From Flavobacterium gelidilacus DSM 15343 (GTDB lineage: Bacteria; Bacteroidota; Bacteroidia; Flavobacteriales; Flavobacteriaceae): DNA of 64,000 nt. A program made the position numbers and the translations under genes. The stretch spans positions 496,001-560,000 of the forward strand of contig NZ_AUGN01000001.1 of NCBI RefSeq assembly GCF_000422685.1. The letters run 5' to 3'. The notes below the pieces were generated by a model. It was not told the origin of the DNA, did no database searches, and was given only the letters and a program-made list of their open reading frames with translations. Each line of letters opens with the position of its first letter. The first letter of the stretch is position 1. Positions 37,609-47,249 of the stretch are shown piece after piece.

Positions 37609-37674
37609 TTTGTACTTATTTAATGAATATCAAATATACTAAAAGTTATTAGACATGCTATGCATGCATACAAA

Positions 37675-37704
37675 AAAATCCGAATTATTTCTAATTCGGA
37701 TTTT
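37675..37704. terminator. Terminator of the rhodopsin gene
   Basis: AAAATCCGAATTA (37675-37687) pairs with TAATTCGGATTTT (37692-37704), a 13-bp perfect stem with A/T runs. Confidence 0.88.
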
Positions 37705-37726
37705 ACAATAATTGTTTGTTTTGCTA

Positions 37727-38452
37727 TTAGTCTTTTTGTGATTTAACTGCTAATGAATAAATCACTAAACCAAATCCGATTTTGTTAATTGCATCCGCAA
37801 TGTTGTAAACTACATCGATGTTTCCTGAAGGAATCATAGAATTATACCATCCAGTTGTTCCCATCATGTATCCTAAAGGATAAATTGACCAACCTACAAG
37901 TACAAACCAGCATAAAATTTTGTGAGCCGCTAAAACATTTCCACCAGCAGCTTTTGCTAATTTGGATGCTTCTCCTAACCAAATTTCATACACAATTGCA
38001 AAATAAGCAACTCCTGAAATGAATCCCCATAGTGCAGCACTGTCTGTGAATACTACTTCACCAAAGTAACCTGTTACTAGCATAACAATAGAATATAGAA
38101 CCATTTTCCATAATAAAGACTGTTTTGCTCCAGCTACTTTTAAAATTAAATAGAATTCTAAACACATCAATGGCACAGTTAATACCCAGTCAACATATCT
38201 AAAGAATGTTGGTGACTCGCCAAATGCTGCCCAATAATCTCTCATGTAGAAATAGTGAACTGCTGCAATAAATGTGATTAATCCAGAAACTAAAACTGAG
38301 GTACGCCATTTTTTATCAAATTGATTTAATGATAAAAAGAAAAATGCAGATGCTGCCATCATAGCCATACATCCGACAAAAAATGTAAATCCAACATAAT
38401 CAGTTGGATTAAGTTTAGATACTAAACCCGAAATCATAATAAAGTTTGACAT
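37727..38452 (-). CDS. Proteorhodopsin, green-type proton pump
   Basis: A 241-residue seven-helix retinal protein of the inner membrane. In helix C, RYVDWVLTVPLMCLEFY carries Asp88 (Schiff-base counterion), Thr92 and Glu99 (proton donor), the DTE set of outward proton pumps; sodium pumps have NDQ. Met96 at the tuning position predicts green absorption, as usual in Flavobacteriia. His66 matches the conserved PR histidine and Lys224 (DAINKIGFG) binds retinal. blh diverges 117 bp upstream and supplies retinal. Confidence 0.96.
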   Translation of the reverse strand: MSNFIMISGLVSKLNPTDYVGFTFFVGCMAMMAASAFFFLSLNQFDKKWRTSVLVSGLITFIAAVHYFYMRDYWAAFGESPTFFRYVDWVLTVPLMCLEFYLILKVAGAKQSLLWKMVLYSIVMLVTGYFGEVVFTDSAALWGFISGVAYFAIVYEIWLGEASKLAKAAGGNVLAAHKILCWFVLVGWSIYPLGYMMGTTGWYNSMIPSGNIDVVYNIADAINKIGFGLVIYSLAVKSQKD

Positions 38453-38482
38453 AATTTATAAATATTAAGGTTAAAACGTTAA

Positions 38483-38516
38483 TTTGTTTAAACAAAGTTA
38501 TAAAAGATTAAACAAA
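38483..38516. promoter_or_regulatory. 34-bp inverted-repeat operator, rhodopsin-proximal
   Basis: TTTGTTTAA (38483-38491), 16 bases, then TTAAACAAA (38508-38516): a perfect 9-bp inverted repeat with N16 spacing, 30 bp upstream of the rhodopsin start. The left half also lies within a perfect 14-bp palindrome (38483-38496). The same pattern occurs at 38526 and 52478. Confidence 0.7.
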
Positions 38517-38525
38517 TAAACAACT

Positions 38526-38559
38526 TTTGTTTAAAATTTTTTTAATATCTTTAAACAAA
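38526..38559. promoter_or_regulatory. 34-bp inverted-repeat operator, blh-proximal
   Basis: TTTGTTTAA (38526-38534), 16 bases, TTAAACAAA (38551-38559), ending 10 bp before the blh start. Centre-to-centre distance to the other copy is 43 bp, about four helical turns. Confidence 0.7.
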
Positions 38560-38569
38560 ATTTTAAAGA

Positions 38570-39466
38570 ATGTCAGTATTTAATAAGGTTATATTAATAT
38601 TAAGTTTTTTTGGAATGTGGATTTCACATATCATTTCAGAGGATAATTTGATAGTTTTAGGCTATTTTTTAATTCTTTCCTTTGGAATATTTCATGGTGC
38701 AAATGATTTAGAACTTATTCAAAAGAATAATACGATTAATAATAAAGGTAATTCAAAAAATAAAATACGCTTTTTAATTTCATATATAATAAGTGTACTT
38801 TTTTTTAGTGTTTGTTTTTATTTTTTCCCTTTAATAGGATTCATAATTTTTATGGTCATAAGTGCTTATCATTTTGGGGAGCAACATTTAAACTTTAAAG
38901 TTTACGATTCCCTTAACTTAAATATACTAGCATTTAGGTTTTTCTATGGATCATTAATATTATCCATTTTACTATTTTTTCACAAAGAAGAAGTTTCTAA
39001 AATCATTTTAAACATTACAAGTTTTGAAGTAAAAAGTATTTTATTCAACTATATTCTAATATTAACCATAGCCTTTACAATTCTTTTTTACTTTTTATCT
39101 AAAAATTATATGTCAAAAGATTTTTTTATCTTTTTTGAAGTTTTCTTATTAATAGTATTTTCATTAATATTTAAATTTTCTCCTCTTATTTGGGGATTCT
39201 CATTATATTTTATCTTATGGCACAGCATTCCTAGTATAAAAAGTCAGAGTGAGTTTATTTATGGAGAATTTAGTTATTTAACATTCATTAAATATTTAAA
39301 ATCGGGATTTTTAATTTGGCTTTTATCAATAGTAAGTTTTATTCTTTATTTCTACCTAATGAAAAATAATTCCATGCTGGAAACAATTTTGTTTTCATTT
39401 ATAGCAGCCATTACTTTTCCGCATGTCTTTACAATTTTCAATATATTCCAAAAAAAAACCGAGTAA
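38570..39466 (+). CDS. blh: Beta-carotene 15,15'-dioxygenase, Brp/Blh family
   Basis: An integral membrane enzyme that splits beta-carotene into two retinals, the rhodopsin chromophore. At 298 residues with about eight hydrophobic helices it has the family iron-ligand histidines in GIFHGANDLELI, SAYHFGEQHLNF, ILWHSIPSI and TFPHVFTIF. The assignment is reinforced by the divergent rhodopsin. No carotenoid (crt) genes are in the window. Confidence 0.92.
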   Translation: MSVFNKVILILSFFGMWISHIISEDNLIVLGYFLILSFGIFHGANDLELIQKNNTINNKGNSKNKIRFLISYIISVLFFSVCFYFFPLIGFIIFMVISAYHFGEQHLNFKVYDSLNLNILAFRFFYGSLILSILLFFHKEEVSKIILNITSFEVKSILFNYILILTIAFTILFYFLSKNYMSKDFFIFFEVFLLIVFSLIFKFSPLIWGFSLYFILWHSIPSIKSQSEFIYGEFSYLTFIKYLKSGFLIWLLSIVSFILYFYLMKNNSMLETILFSFIAAITFPHVFTIFNIFQKKTE

Positions 39467-39481
39467 TTACTTACTCGGTTT
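39456..39481. terminator. Hairpin at the end of blh
   Basis: AAACCGAGTAA pairs with TTACTCGGTTT around TTAC. The blh stop codon lies in the left arm, so the hairpin closes both blh and the convergent dnaK. Confidence 0.8.
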
Positions 39482-39505
39482 AATTTTGAATTAATAATAT
39501 TTAAA

Positions 39506-41395
39506 TTATTTATCTTCTTTTACTTCTTCGAATTCAACATCTTGAGTTTGATCACCAGATGCATCACCTTGTGGTTGTCCTTCTTGTTGACCTTCACCTT
39601 GAGCATACATTGCTTCAGTTGCTGTTTTCCAAGCTGCATTAATATTGTCTAAACCTTTATCAATAGCGGCTAAATCTTGAGATTCGTGAGCCATTCTTAA
39701 TTCAGTTAAAGCAAATTCAATCGCAGTTTTATGGTCATCAGATAATTTCTCACCTAATTCTTTTAATTGCGTTTCTGTTTGGAAAATCATACTGTCAGCT
39801 TGATTAAGTTTCTCAACTCTTTCTTTTGCTTGTTTATCTGCATCAGCATTAGCTTCAGCATCTTTTTTCATTCTTTCAATTTCTTCAGCTGTTAATCCAG
39901 AAGAAGCTTCGATACGAATATCGTGAGATTTTCCTGTTCCTTTATCAGTTGCAGACACTTTGATGATACCATTAGCATCAATATCAAAAGTAACTTCAAT
40001 TTGAGGAACTCCTCTTGGTGCTGGTGGAATACCATCTAAGTTAAAACGTCCGATAGTTTTGTTATCAGCAGCCATAGTTCTTGCTCCTTGAAGAACATGT
40101 AGTTCAACTGTTGGTTGAGAATCTGCAGCCGTTGAGAATATTTGTGATTTTTTAGTTGGAATTGTAGTATTAGACTCAATTAATGTAGTCATAACTCCAC
40201 CCATTGTTTCAATTCCTAATGATAAAGGTGTAACGTCTAATAACAATACATCTTTTACATCACCAGATAAAACTCCACCTTGAATAGCAGCTCCAATTGC
40301 GACTACTTCATCAGGGTTAACTCCTTTTGATGCTTTTTTACCGAAGAATTTTTCAACTTCGTCAGCAATTCTTGGCATACGAGTAGAACCTCCAACTAAA
40401 ATTACTTGGTCAATATCAGATGTAGATAAACCTGCATCTTTTAATGCTTTAGCAACTGGCTCCATAGAACGTTTTACTAAAGAATCTGATAATTGCTCAA
40501 ATTTAGCTCTTGTTAATTTTTTAACTAAGTGTTTTGGTCCTGTAGCAGTAGCTGTTACATATGGCAAGTTGATTTCAGTTTCGGCACCAGATGATAATTC
40601 AATCTTAGCTTTTTCTGCAGCTTCTTTTATTCTTTGTAATGACATTGGGTCGTCACGTAAATCGATTCCTTCTTCAGCTTTGAATTCATCAGCCAACCAG
40701 TCAATAATAACTTGGTCAAAATCATCTCCACCTAAGTGAGTATCTCCATTTGTAGATAATACTTCAAATACACCATCTCCTAATTCAAGGATAGAAATAT
40801 CAAATGTACCTCCACCTAAATCGTAAACAGCAATTTTTTGATCCGTACCTTTTTTATCTAAACCATAAGCTAATGCTGCTGCAGTTGGCTCGTTGATAAT
40901 ACGCATTACTTTAAGACCTGCAATTTCACCAGCTTCTTTTGTAGCTTGACGTTGTGCATCATTAAAGTAAGCAGGAACTGTAATAACTGCTTCAGTAACT
41001 GTTTGACCCAAATAGTCTTCAGCCGTTTTTTTCATTTTTTGAAGTGTCATTGCTGACAATTCTTGCGGTGTATAAAGTCTTCCGTCGATATCAACTCTTG
41101 GGGTGTCATTATCTCCTTTTACTACTTTGTAAGCCACATTCTTTGTTTCTTTAGCGCTTTCAGAAAATTTATTTCCCATAAAACGTTTGATAGATGCAAT
41201 AGTTTTCGTTGGATTAGTCACTGCTTGTCTTTTTGCAGGATCTCCAACTTTAATTTCTCCACCTTCAATAAACGCAATGATTGATGGCGTTGTTCTTTTT
41301 CCTTCTGCATTAGGAATTACTACTGGTTCGTTACCTTCCATTACAGAGACGCAAGAGTTAGTAGTTCCTAAATCGATTCCAATAATTTTACTCAT
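39506..41395 (-). CDS. dnaK: Chaperone DnaK (Hsp70)
   Basis: The 629-residue ATP-dependent chaperone. [16 protein letters not shown] at the N-terminus, [38 protein letters not shown] and [13 protein letters not shown] mark the ATPase domain; [17 protein letters not shown] the linker; QVEV-type [21 protein letters not shown] the substrate domain. The acidic tail ([11 protein letters not shown]) is intact. No grpE or dnaJ lies beside it. A 210-bp upstream region separates it from the divergent ATPase-methyltransferase gene. Confidence 0.98.
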   Translation of the reverse strand: MSKIIGIDLGTTNSCVSVMEGNEPVVIPNAEGKRTTPSIIAFIEGGEIKVGDPAKRQAVTNPTKTIASIKRFMGNKFSESAKETKNVAYKVVKGDNDTPRVDIDGRLYTPQELSAMTLQKMKKTAEDYLGQTVTEAVITVPAYFNDAQRQATKEAGEIAGLKVMRIINEPTAAALAYGLDKKGTDQKIAVYDLGGGTFDISILELGDGVFEVLSTNGDTHLGGDDFDQVIIDWLADEFKAEEGIDLRDDPMSLQRIKEAAEKAKIELSSGAETEINLPYVTATATGPKHLVKKLTRAKFEQLSDSLVKRSMEPVAKALKDAGLSTSDIDQVILVGGSTRMPRIADEVEKFFGKKASKGVNPDEVVAIGAAIQGGVLSGDVKDVLLLDVTPLSLGIETMGGVMTTLIESNTTIPTKKSQIFSTAADSQPTVELHVLQGARTMAADNKTIGRFNLDGIPPAPRGVPQIEVTFDIDANGIIKVSATDKGTGKSHDIRIEASSGLTAEEIERMKKDAEANADADKQAKERVEKLNQADSMIFQTETQLKELGEKLSDDHKTAIEFALTELRMAHESQDLAAIDKGLDNINAAWKTATEAMYAQGEGQQEGQPQGDASGDQTQDVEFEEVKEDK

Positions 41396-41444
41396 CTTAT
41401 TTAATTTCTAATTAATTTATTTTTTTAAACTTGTTTACTACAAG

Positions 41445-41460
41445 TCAAGTATTATGCCAA
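41445..41460 (-). promoter_or_regulatory. Sigma-54-like site upstream of dnaK
   Basis: The minus strand reads TTGGCAT-AATAC-TTGA, close to TTGGCAC-N5-TTGC in sequence and spacing, about 50 bp upstream of the dnaK start. The final C is A here. It may be a genuine alternative-sigma promoter or a coincidence. Confidence 0.3.
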
Positions 41461-41555
41461 CACATTATTTATCAATAAATTGTCAGTTTTCGAGTAAATT
41501 ATATGACAAGATGACACTTTTTGATTTATGAATTAATAATAAAAATTGAAGGAAA

Positions 41556-41587
41556 ATATATTCATTAAAAGAAAAATACTACTTTTG
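41556..41587 (+). promoter_or_regulatory. Promoter of the ATPase-methyltransferase gene
   Basis: TTG (41556-41558), 21 bases, TACTTTTG (41580-41587), 19 bp before the start codon. Both elements match the Bacteroidota consensus, so the gene has its own promoter and a very short leader. Confidence 0.6.
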
Positions 41588-41606
41588 AAACTTAACAAAT
41601 TGATTT

Positions 41607-43583
41607 ATGAGAATAGCAAAAATTAAAATTCCATTAGAACAAACAAAATCTGTAAATTTAAAAGAAATAGATTTAACAAAGAAACCATTAGGTTCTGTTG
41701 TTGCTTTGGTAGGAAAAAATGGTTCAGGAAAATCAAGAATTTTAAATTTTGTCAAAGAATATCCTAAAAAAATAGATGCTATTTCTTTCTATGAAGATTA
41801 TCTAATGTTCTTACCAATTAATATTATGAACAATGTTATTGATAATTATAATCAAGGAAAAAATTTAATGTCTAATTACAAAAAAAATATAGATGAAAAC
41901 GAAAAAAAGAGATTGACAAGTCATATTACTCAAAGTTTTCCGTCAATTTTGAATAGACTAATTAAACTTTCAGATGGATATATTAAAGTTATTGATAATG
42001 ATGAATTGCAAAAAATTAAATCGAACATAAATAATAATATTTTAAGTTTTGAAAAAATTCTTTCAAATGTTCATTTTGACAATTATATAACTAATCCTGA
42101 GCTTATAATAAATAATAAACCAAATGACAATATATTATTAAATGAAATAAACGAGTTTAATAATAATGAAACAATTAATTATTTAAAAAAACTGTCCGTA
42201 AATATTGTCTCAGAAGAATTCAACTTATATATTAAAAATAGAAATCAACCAGAAGTTATAAAAAATGAAATAAAAAAAAATAAATCTTTTCAACTTTTTG
42301 AAAAATTTCAAAAATTTGTTAAAGAATTCTTAGGTAAAGAATTTAGCTACAAACAAAGCACTACGGGAAATACAATAGATAGTGTTCTACATTTTAATGA
42401 TCAACCGTTTAACATTGGATTATTATCTCCAGGTCAAAAAACATTATTTGCATATGCAATACTTTTCTTTTATTTAGAAGTTAATTCAAAAGCTAATATT
42501 AATGAATGTATAATAATAATTGATGAACCTGAAAAACATTTACATCCTGAAGCGCAAATAAAATTAATTGATGCAATAAAAAGTATTATAAAAGACAAAG
42601 GTCAATTGTGGATTGCTACACATTCTGTTCATATACTTTCACACTTAGAATATGATGAAATTCTTATGGTTAAAGATGATGGAATTATCTTGCCATCAAG
42701 AACAACACCTGGTAACTCTTTTAACGACCTAATGGGACTTGAAGATCACATTGGTGAGCTTTCTAGTTTTATTAATTCTATTTCTGAGTGGGCTTATGGT
42801 AATTTTATGAAACAATGTTTTGTAGAACCCGACATCATATTTGGAAATAATCCAAATGATCCTCAATTTAAACTATTTAAAGAATTTATTGAAGAAAAAA
42901 GTGAAATTAATCTCTTAGATTATGGAGCTGGTAAAGGTAGAATTGGATACACGATTAAAGAGGATAATGAAATTAAACAAAAAATAAAATATTCAGCTTT
43001 TGATCCAAATTTAGATAATGAAGAATTTCTGAAAAATGTACCAAATATTGAAAGACATTATACAAATCAAAACCAAATACCAGAAGATACTTTTGATTGC
43101 GTATTGTTATGTAATGTTTTACATGAAATTTCACCTAAAGATTGGAAAGAAGTTTTAAATAATATAAAAAGAATATTAAATTCTGATGGATATTTGATTA
43201 TTATCGAAGATAAATTTTTACCTAAAGGTGAAGATGCGAATGAATTTGGATATTTAATTTTAGGTACAGAAGAAACAAAAAAATTATTAGATACAGATGA
43301 AGTAATTGAACTAAAATTAAAAGAAAAAGAGTTAGAAGAACGAATAATTTTTAATGTTTTTAAAGAAGGTCAAATAGAACCAAATGAAAAAACAATTTTA
43401 GAATCAATTAAATTATTAAATCAAAGTAGTTTAAAAAAATTAAAAACTTTAAGAAAAGAGTTTAAAGAAAATAATGATGTCAGTATTGGCAGAAAATATG
43501 CCAATGAAACTCAATTATATATTAATAGCTTATTAGCAATTGAAGATTTATCATCTAAAACTGTAAAAACTGAAAAGTTATAA
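41607..43583 (+). CDS. ABC/SMC-type ATPase fused to a SAM-dependent methyltransferase domain
   Basis: A 658-residue single chain. Residues 1-350 form an ABC-like ATPase of the AAA_21/OLD-like kind: Walker A GKNGSGKS (36-43), a helical insertion (~60-250), signature LSPGQK (273-278), Walker B CIIIIDEPEKHLHPEA (Asp306, Glu307) and H-loop ATHS (His339). Residues ~430-545 are a class I methyltransferase: motif I LLDYGAGKGRIG (436-447), acidic loop SAFDPN (463-468), motif IV-like FDCVLLCNVLHEI and post-motif YLIIIEDKF. A charged helical tail follows. In OLD-family proteins a TOPRIM nuclease occupies the C-terminus; here a methyltransferase does. The gene is monocistronic between dnaK and sdaA. Function unknown; a role in defence is inference. 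Confidence 0.85.
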   Translation: MRIAKIKIPLEQTKSVNLKEIDLTKKPLGSVVALVGKNGSGKSRILNFVKEYPKKIDAISFYEDYLMFLPINIMNNVIDNYNQGKNLMSNYKKNIDENEKKRLTSHITQSFPSILNRLIKLSDGYIKVIDNDELQKIKSNINNNILSFEKILSNVHFDNYITNPELIINNKPNDNILLNEINEFNNNETINYLKKLSVNIVSEEFNLYIKNRNQPEVIKNEIKKNKSFQLFEKFQKFVKEFLGKEFSYKQSTTGNTIDSVLHFNDQPFNIGLLSPGQKTLFAYAILFFYLEVNSKANINECIIIIDEPEKHLHPEAQIKLIDAIKSIIKDKGQLWIATHSVHILSHLEYDEILMVKDDGIILPSRTTPGNSFNDLMGLEDHIGELSSFINSISEWAYGNFMKQCFVEPDIIFGNNPNDPQFKLFKEFIEEKSEINLLDYGAGKGRIGYTIKEDNEIKQKIKYSAFDPNLDNEEFLKNVPNIERHYTNQNQIPEDTFDCVLLCNVLHEISPKDWKEVLNNIKRILNSDGYLIIIEDKFLPKGEDANEFGYLILGTEETKKLLDTDEVIELKLKEKELEERIIFNVFKEGQIEPNEKTILESIKLLNQSSLKKLKTLRKEFKENNDVSIGRKYANETQLYINSLLAIEDLSSKTVKTEKL

Positions 43584-43593
43584 ATAACTACAC

Positions 43594-43601
43594 TATCTTT
43601 G
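43594..43601 (+). promoter_or_regulatory. -7 element of sdaA
   Basis: TATCTTTG, an exact TAnnTTTG box, 19 bp before the start codon and 11 bp after the preceding stop. Confidence 0.5.
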
Positions 43602-43620
43602 CAACTATAACGATTTAGCT

Positions 43621-45042
43621 ATGGAATGTATTTCAGTTTTTGATATGTTAAAAATTGGTGTTGGACCTTCAAGTTCGCACACACTTGGACCTTGGCGTGC
43701 AGCCGAACGCTTTTTAGGAGAATTAAGAGATAAAAATATGCTTGACGATATTAATCGTGTAAAAGTAGATTTATATGGTTCTCTTTCTTTAACAGGAAAA
43801 GGGCATGCAACAGATTTAGCTGTAATGCTCGGTTTAAGTGGTGGAGATCCAGAATATATTCCGGTTGAAAGTCTTGATGTAATTATTTCTGCTATAAAGA
43901 ATAAGAAAGAAATTTTTCTTGGAAATGAAATTATTATTCCTTTTGATTTTGAAAAAGATATAGTTTTTAATCGTGAATTTTTACCTTTTCATGCTAATGG
44001 AATGAAATTCACCGCTTATACTTCAGAAGAAGAATATGAAACTATCTACTACTCTATTGGTGGTGGATTTGTTGTAGTTGAAGAACGAATAAATTCTATT
44101 AAAAATGAAGAAATAAAATGTTCTTTCCCTTTTAGAACTGACAATGCAACTGACTTATTAAAATTCTGTAATCAAGAAAATAAAAAAGTTTGGGAAATTG
44201 TTTATGAAAATGAAAAATCCATGCGTTCTGAAGAAGAAATTCATAATGAACTAATGCGTATTTGGGATACAATGCTTGAATGTATGTATATTGGATGTCA
44301 TTCTGAAGGAACTTTACCTGGTGGATTAAATGTAAGAAGACGTGCTTATGACATGCATAAAAATTTAATTGGCGTGTTACCTTATACTGATCCTCATTCT
44401 TGGATGCAAGTCATAAGACAAACTGAAGTTAAATTTAGACAAATATTAAAATGGGTAAGCTGTTTTGCTTTATCTGTTAATGAAGTTAATGCTGCCTTAG
44501 GAAGAGTTGTAACGGCTCCAACTAATGGAAGTGCTGGAGTAATTCCTGCTGTTTTGATGTATTATTTGGTCATTGAAAACCATGAAGCGGGTGAAGAAGA
44601 AATCAAACAATTTTTAATGACAGCTGGTGAAATAGGCAGTATCTTTAAAAAAGGAGCTACAATTAGTGCTGCAATGGGAGGATGTCAGGCTGAAATTGGA
44701 GTTTCATCTGCAATGGCTGCTGCTGCATTATGTGAAGCAATGGGTGGAACACCTGAACAAGTATCGGTTGCTGCCGAAATCGCTATGGAACATCATCTAG
44801 GGTTGACTTGTGATCCAATTGGTGGTTTGGTTCAAGTGCCATGTATTGAAAGAAATACAATGGGTGCAATAAAAGCCATTAATGCTGCTGAATTAGCTTT
44901 AGAAACTGATGCCAAAAACGTAAAAGTGCCTTTAGATAAAGTAGTAAATACTATGTGGGAAACAGCAAAAGACATGAATACAAAATATAAAGAAACAAGC
45001 GAAGGTGGTTTAGCTGTTGCTGTAAATCTAGCTGATTGTTAA
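43621..45042 (+). CDS. sdaA: L-serine ammonia-lyase (4Fe-4S)
   Basis: Deaminates L-serine to pyruvate. The 473-residue single-chain form joins the beta ([20 protein letters not shown]) and alpha domains. Iron-sulfur cysteines lie in [29 protein letters not shown] (two). Substrate-loop motifs [15 protein letters not shown] and [14 protein letters not shown] are present. A DUF2809 gene follows closely. Confidence 0.93.
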   Translation: MECISVFDMLKIGVGPSSSHTLGPWRAAERFLGELRDKNMLDDINRVKVDLYGSLSLTGKGHATDLAVMLGLSGGDPEYIPVESLDVIISAIKNKKEIFLGNEIIIPFDFEKDIVFNREFLPFHANGMKFTAYTSEEEYETIYYSIGGGFVVVEERINSIKNEEIKCSFPFRTDNATDLLKFCNQENKKVWEIVYENEKSMRSEEEIHNELMRIWDTMLECMYIGCHSEGTLPGGLNVRRRAYDMHKNLIGVLPYTDPHSWMQVIRQTEVKFRQILKWVSCFALSVNEVNAALGRVVTAPTNGSAGVIPAVLMYYLVIENHEAGEEEIKQFLMTAGEIGSIFKKGATISAAMGGCQAEIGVSSAMAAAALCEAMGGTPEQVSVAAEIAMEHHLGLTCDPIGGLVQVPCIERNTMGAIKAINAAELALETDAKNVKVPLDKVVNTMWETAKDMNTKYKETSEGGLAVAVNLADC

Positions 45043-45094
45043 ACTAAGTACATTTAAAAAAAGGTTAAATTACTTTATTCTTTCAATTGTAGTT

Positions 45095-45415
45095 ATGCTA
45101 ATTGGAATACTTTCAAGGAAAATTGATTTTATTCCATTGTTTATTGGTGATATACTGTATTCCGTTTTAATCTATTTTGGTTTTTGCTTTTTATTTCCAA
45201 CAAAAAATAGAATTCTAGTGCTACTTTTTAGTATACTATTCTGCTTTACTATTGAAATTTCTCAATTAATTCAATGGAATTGGTTGTATAAAATCCGATC
45301 AACTACTTTGGGACATTATATATTAGGTAAAGGTTTCCTTTGGACAGATTTACTTTGTTATTCAATTGGTACAATTATAGCCTATATAATTGAATACAAG
45401 ACTTATATAAATTAA
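45095..45415 (+). CDS. DUF2809 membrane protein, start uncertain
   Basis: At least 106 residues with three or four transmembrane helices; the family pattern GILSRK, GDILYSVLIYFGF, FCFTIEISQLIQ and DLLCYSIGTI is clear. The ATG at 45095 would cut off half of the first helix. The frame is open upstream to a TAG at 45029 and reads [18 protein letters not shown] before that methionine, which looks like the true N-terminus, but contains no ATG, GTG or TTG (only CTG at 45032 and ATT at 45035 and later). The stop overlaps the convergent gene by 4 bp. Confidence 0.7.
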   Translation: MLIGILSRKIDFIPLFIGDILYSVLIYFGFCFLFPTKNRILVLLFSILFCFTIEISQLIQWNWLYKIRSTTLGHYILGKGFLWTDLLCYSIGTIIAYIIEYKTYIN

Positions 45416-45846
45416 TTTCGTCTTCGTGTATCTATAATGTAAATAATTTGCCATTCTGTATTTTCCTTAAACAAAGTAAACGAATTAACTCCTTTATGAC
45501 TTAAATTTCCATTTACATAGAATTCATAAGGTGTCCAAACGTGAGCTAAATTACCATCAATTTCAATTTTATAATCAAGTATTTTTTCTTCAATTTTAAC
45601 TTCAACAGGAATTGCTGAGATAGAAACCAAAAAGGCCTTAAAATCATCAGTTTTAAGTTGATTTCCTTGTTTTGTTTTGAGAATAGTTTGAACTATAACA
45701 TCTTTATAACATTGCTTTCTGATGGCTAATGTGTCTTTTGAATTTAGTCCCACAAAAAAATCATTTATTGTTTTTTGGACTTCTTTTTCTTGGGAAAAAA
45801 TCAAACTTGAACTAAACACAACCATTATTGTAATAATTTTTTTCAT
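45412..45846 (-). CDS. Secreted NTF2-like (SnoaL/DUF4440) protein
   Basis: A 144-residue protein with signal peptide (MKKIITIMVVFSSSLIFSQ) and the NTF2-like cone pattern: VQKTINDFFVGLNSKDTLAIRKQC, then VWTPYEFYVNGNLSHKGVNSFTLFKENTEWQIIYIIDTR at the end. No catalytic residues can be assigned. It lies 11 bp downstream of nhaD and may be cotranscribed with it. Confidence 0.75.
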   Translation of the reverse strand: MKKIITIMVVFSSSLIFSQEKEVQKTINDFFVGLNSKDTLAIRKQCYKDVIVQTILKTKQGNQLKTDDFKAFLVSISAIPVEVKIEEKILDYKIEIDGNLAHVWTPYEFYVNGNLSHKGVNSFTLFKENTEWQIIYIIDTRRRN

Positions 45847-45857
45847 CTTAAAATGTT

Positions 45858-47144
45858 TTAATGCATTAGTAAATTAATCACTAAATATGTTACAATTCCA
45901 GCTATATATCCAGCAATTGCAAGCGGCGTGATTTTTTTTAAATACCACAAAAAAGTCATTTTCTCCTTTTCCATAATAGCAATTCCAGATGCTGAACCAA
46001 TTATTAACATACTTCCTCCAGTACCAGCGCATAGGGCAATAAATTCCCATAAACTATTATCGATAGGAAATTCGGTTAACGAGAACATTCCTTGTGTAGC
46101 TGCGACTAAACTACCATTATCAACTAATGAAGATAAAATTCCAATAGTGATAATCATAATATTATTGTTTGGCAAATGAGTTTCTAAAAATGTAGCTAAA
46201 TGTGTTAAAACACGAACTTCTTGTAAGGCAAACACCATTAATAAAATTCCCATAAAATATAAAATCGAACTAACATCTACTTTGGAAAGTGCTGTTGCTA
46301 CAGAATATTTATCTTTTTCTTCTTGTGGTTTTTTTCTGTGATAAACAATTGAAACCAATGAAACCATACTTAGTGAAACTAAAACACCAATAAAAGGTGG
46401 CAAACCAGTAACAGACTTTATTACAGGGACCAATAACAAGCCAATAACACCAGCTACAAAGACACTAAAACTCCCTTTCATTTTTTCTTCTTGCTTAGCT
46501 TCGGCCATTGAGATTTGAGCTCTTAAAACTGCAAATCCTTTCATTCTAAAACTCGCAATAACTAATGGGACTAACAAAACCATTATTGAAGGTAAAACTA
46601 AGACTTTTACAATTCCAAAAGCACTTACTTGACCACCAATCCATAACAAAGTTGTGGTAACATCCCCAATCGGACTAAATGCACCACCAGCATTTGCAGC
46701 TATTACGACAATTCCAGCTAAAGTCATTCGAACTTCACTTTTGGGCATTAATTTTCGTAAAAGTGTAACCATAATTATGGCTGTAGCTAAATTGTCTAGC
46801 ATTGCAGATAATACAAAAGTCACAAAACCAACTATCCAAAGTAATTCTAAAACCGATTTTGTTCTTATTCTATGAGTAATAACTGTAAATCCTTTATGTA
46901 AATCAATTAACTCTACAATAGTCATTGCACCCAACAAAAAGATTAGTAAGCCTGAGATTTCACCAAAATAAGTGACTAATTTTTCTGAAATTATTGGAGC
47001 ATTTCCTGGATTGAATATAGCTATAACTATCCAACACATGGCTCCAGTTAAAATCGCTGTTATGGTTTTATTAATTCGAATCGGAGATTCAAAAATCACA
47101 AATAGGTAGCCTAAAATAGCTACCATTAATAAAATTGGTATCAT
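45858..47144 (-). CDS. nhaD: Na+/H+ antiporter, NhaD family
   Basis: A 428-residue inner-membrane antiporter with about 12 helices. The family signatures VTFVLSAMLDNLATAIIMVTLLR and IVVIAANAGGAFSPIGDVTTTLLW (ion-transport sites with Asp and Asn), and later LSSLVDNGSLVAATQGMF, are present. It exchanges sodium for protons, relevant for a brackish or marine organism and complementary to a proton-pumping rhodopsin. Confidence 0.9.
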   Translation of the reverse strand: MIPILLMVAILGYLFVIFESPIRINKTITAILTGAMCWIVIAIFNPGNAPIISEKLVTYFGEISGLLIFLLGAMTIVELIDLHKGFTVITHRIRTKSVLELLWIVGFVTFVLSAMLDNLATAIIMVTLLRKLMPKSEVRMTLAGIVVIAANAGGAFSPIGDVTTTLLWIGGQVSAFGIVKVLVLPSIMVLLVPLVIASFRMKGFAVLRAQISMAEAKQEEKMKGSFSVFVAGVIGLLLVPVIKSVTGLPPFIGVLVSLSMVSLVSIVYHRKKPQEEKDKYSVATALSKVDVSSILYFMGILLMVFALQEVRVLTHLATFLETHLPNNNIMIITIGILSSLVDNGSLVAATQGMFSLTEFPIDNSLWEFIALCAGTGGSMLIIGSASGIAIMEKEKMTFLWYLKKITPLAIAGYIAGIVTYLVINLLMH

Positions 47145-47249
47145 TTTTTTATTTTCTATAAAAACGAATAAATGTACTCTGTATTTATCAATTAGAATTG
47201 AAATAGTAAAAAAATATTTTATTATAATTTAAAAGAAATTTTGATTTAC

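Noticed and set aside
37655..37670. ATGCATGCAT palindrome upstream of the nitronate-monooxygenase gene
   Set aside because: Short alternating self-complementary sequence next to a terminator; no second copy or link to a promoter element found.
38483..38559. Reading TTTGTTTAA / TTAAACAAA as an ECF-type -35/-10 promoter
   Set aside because: The spacing of 16 would fit, but the motif is symmetric and in the TIGR03643 case the right half overlaps the start codon, which does not suit a -10 element. An operator is more economical, though not proven.
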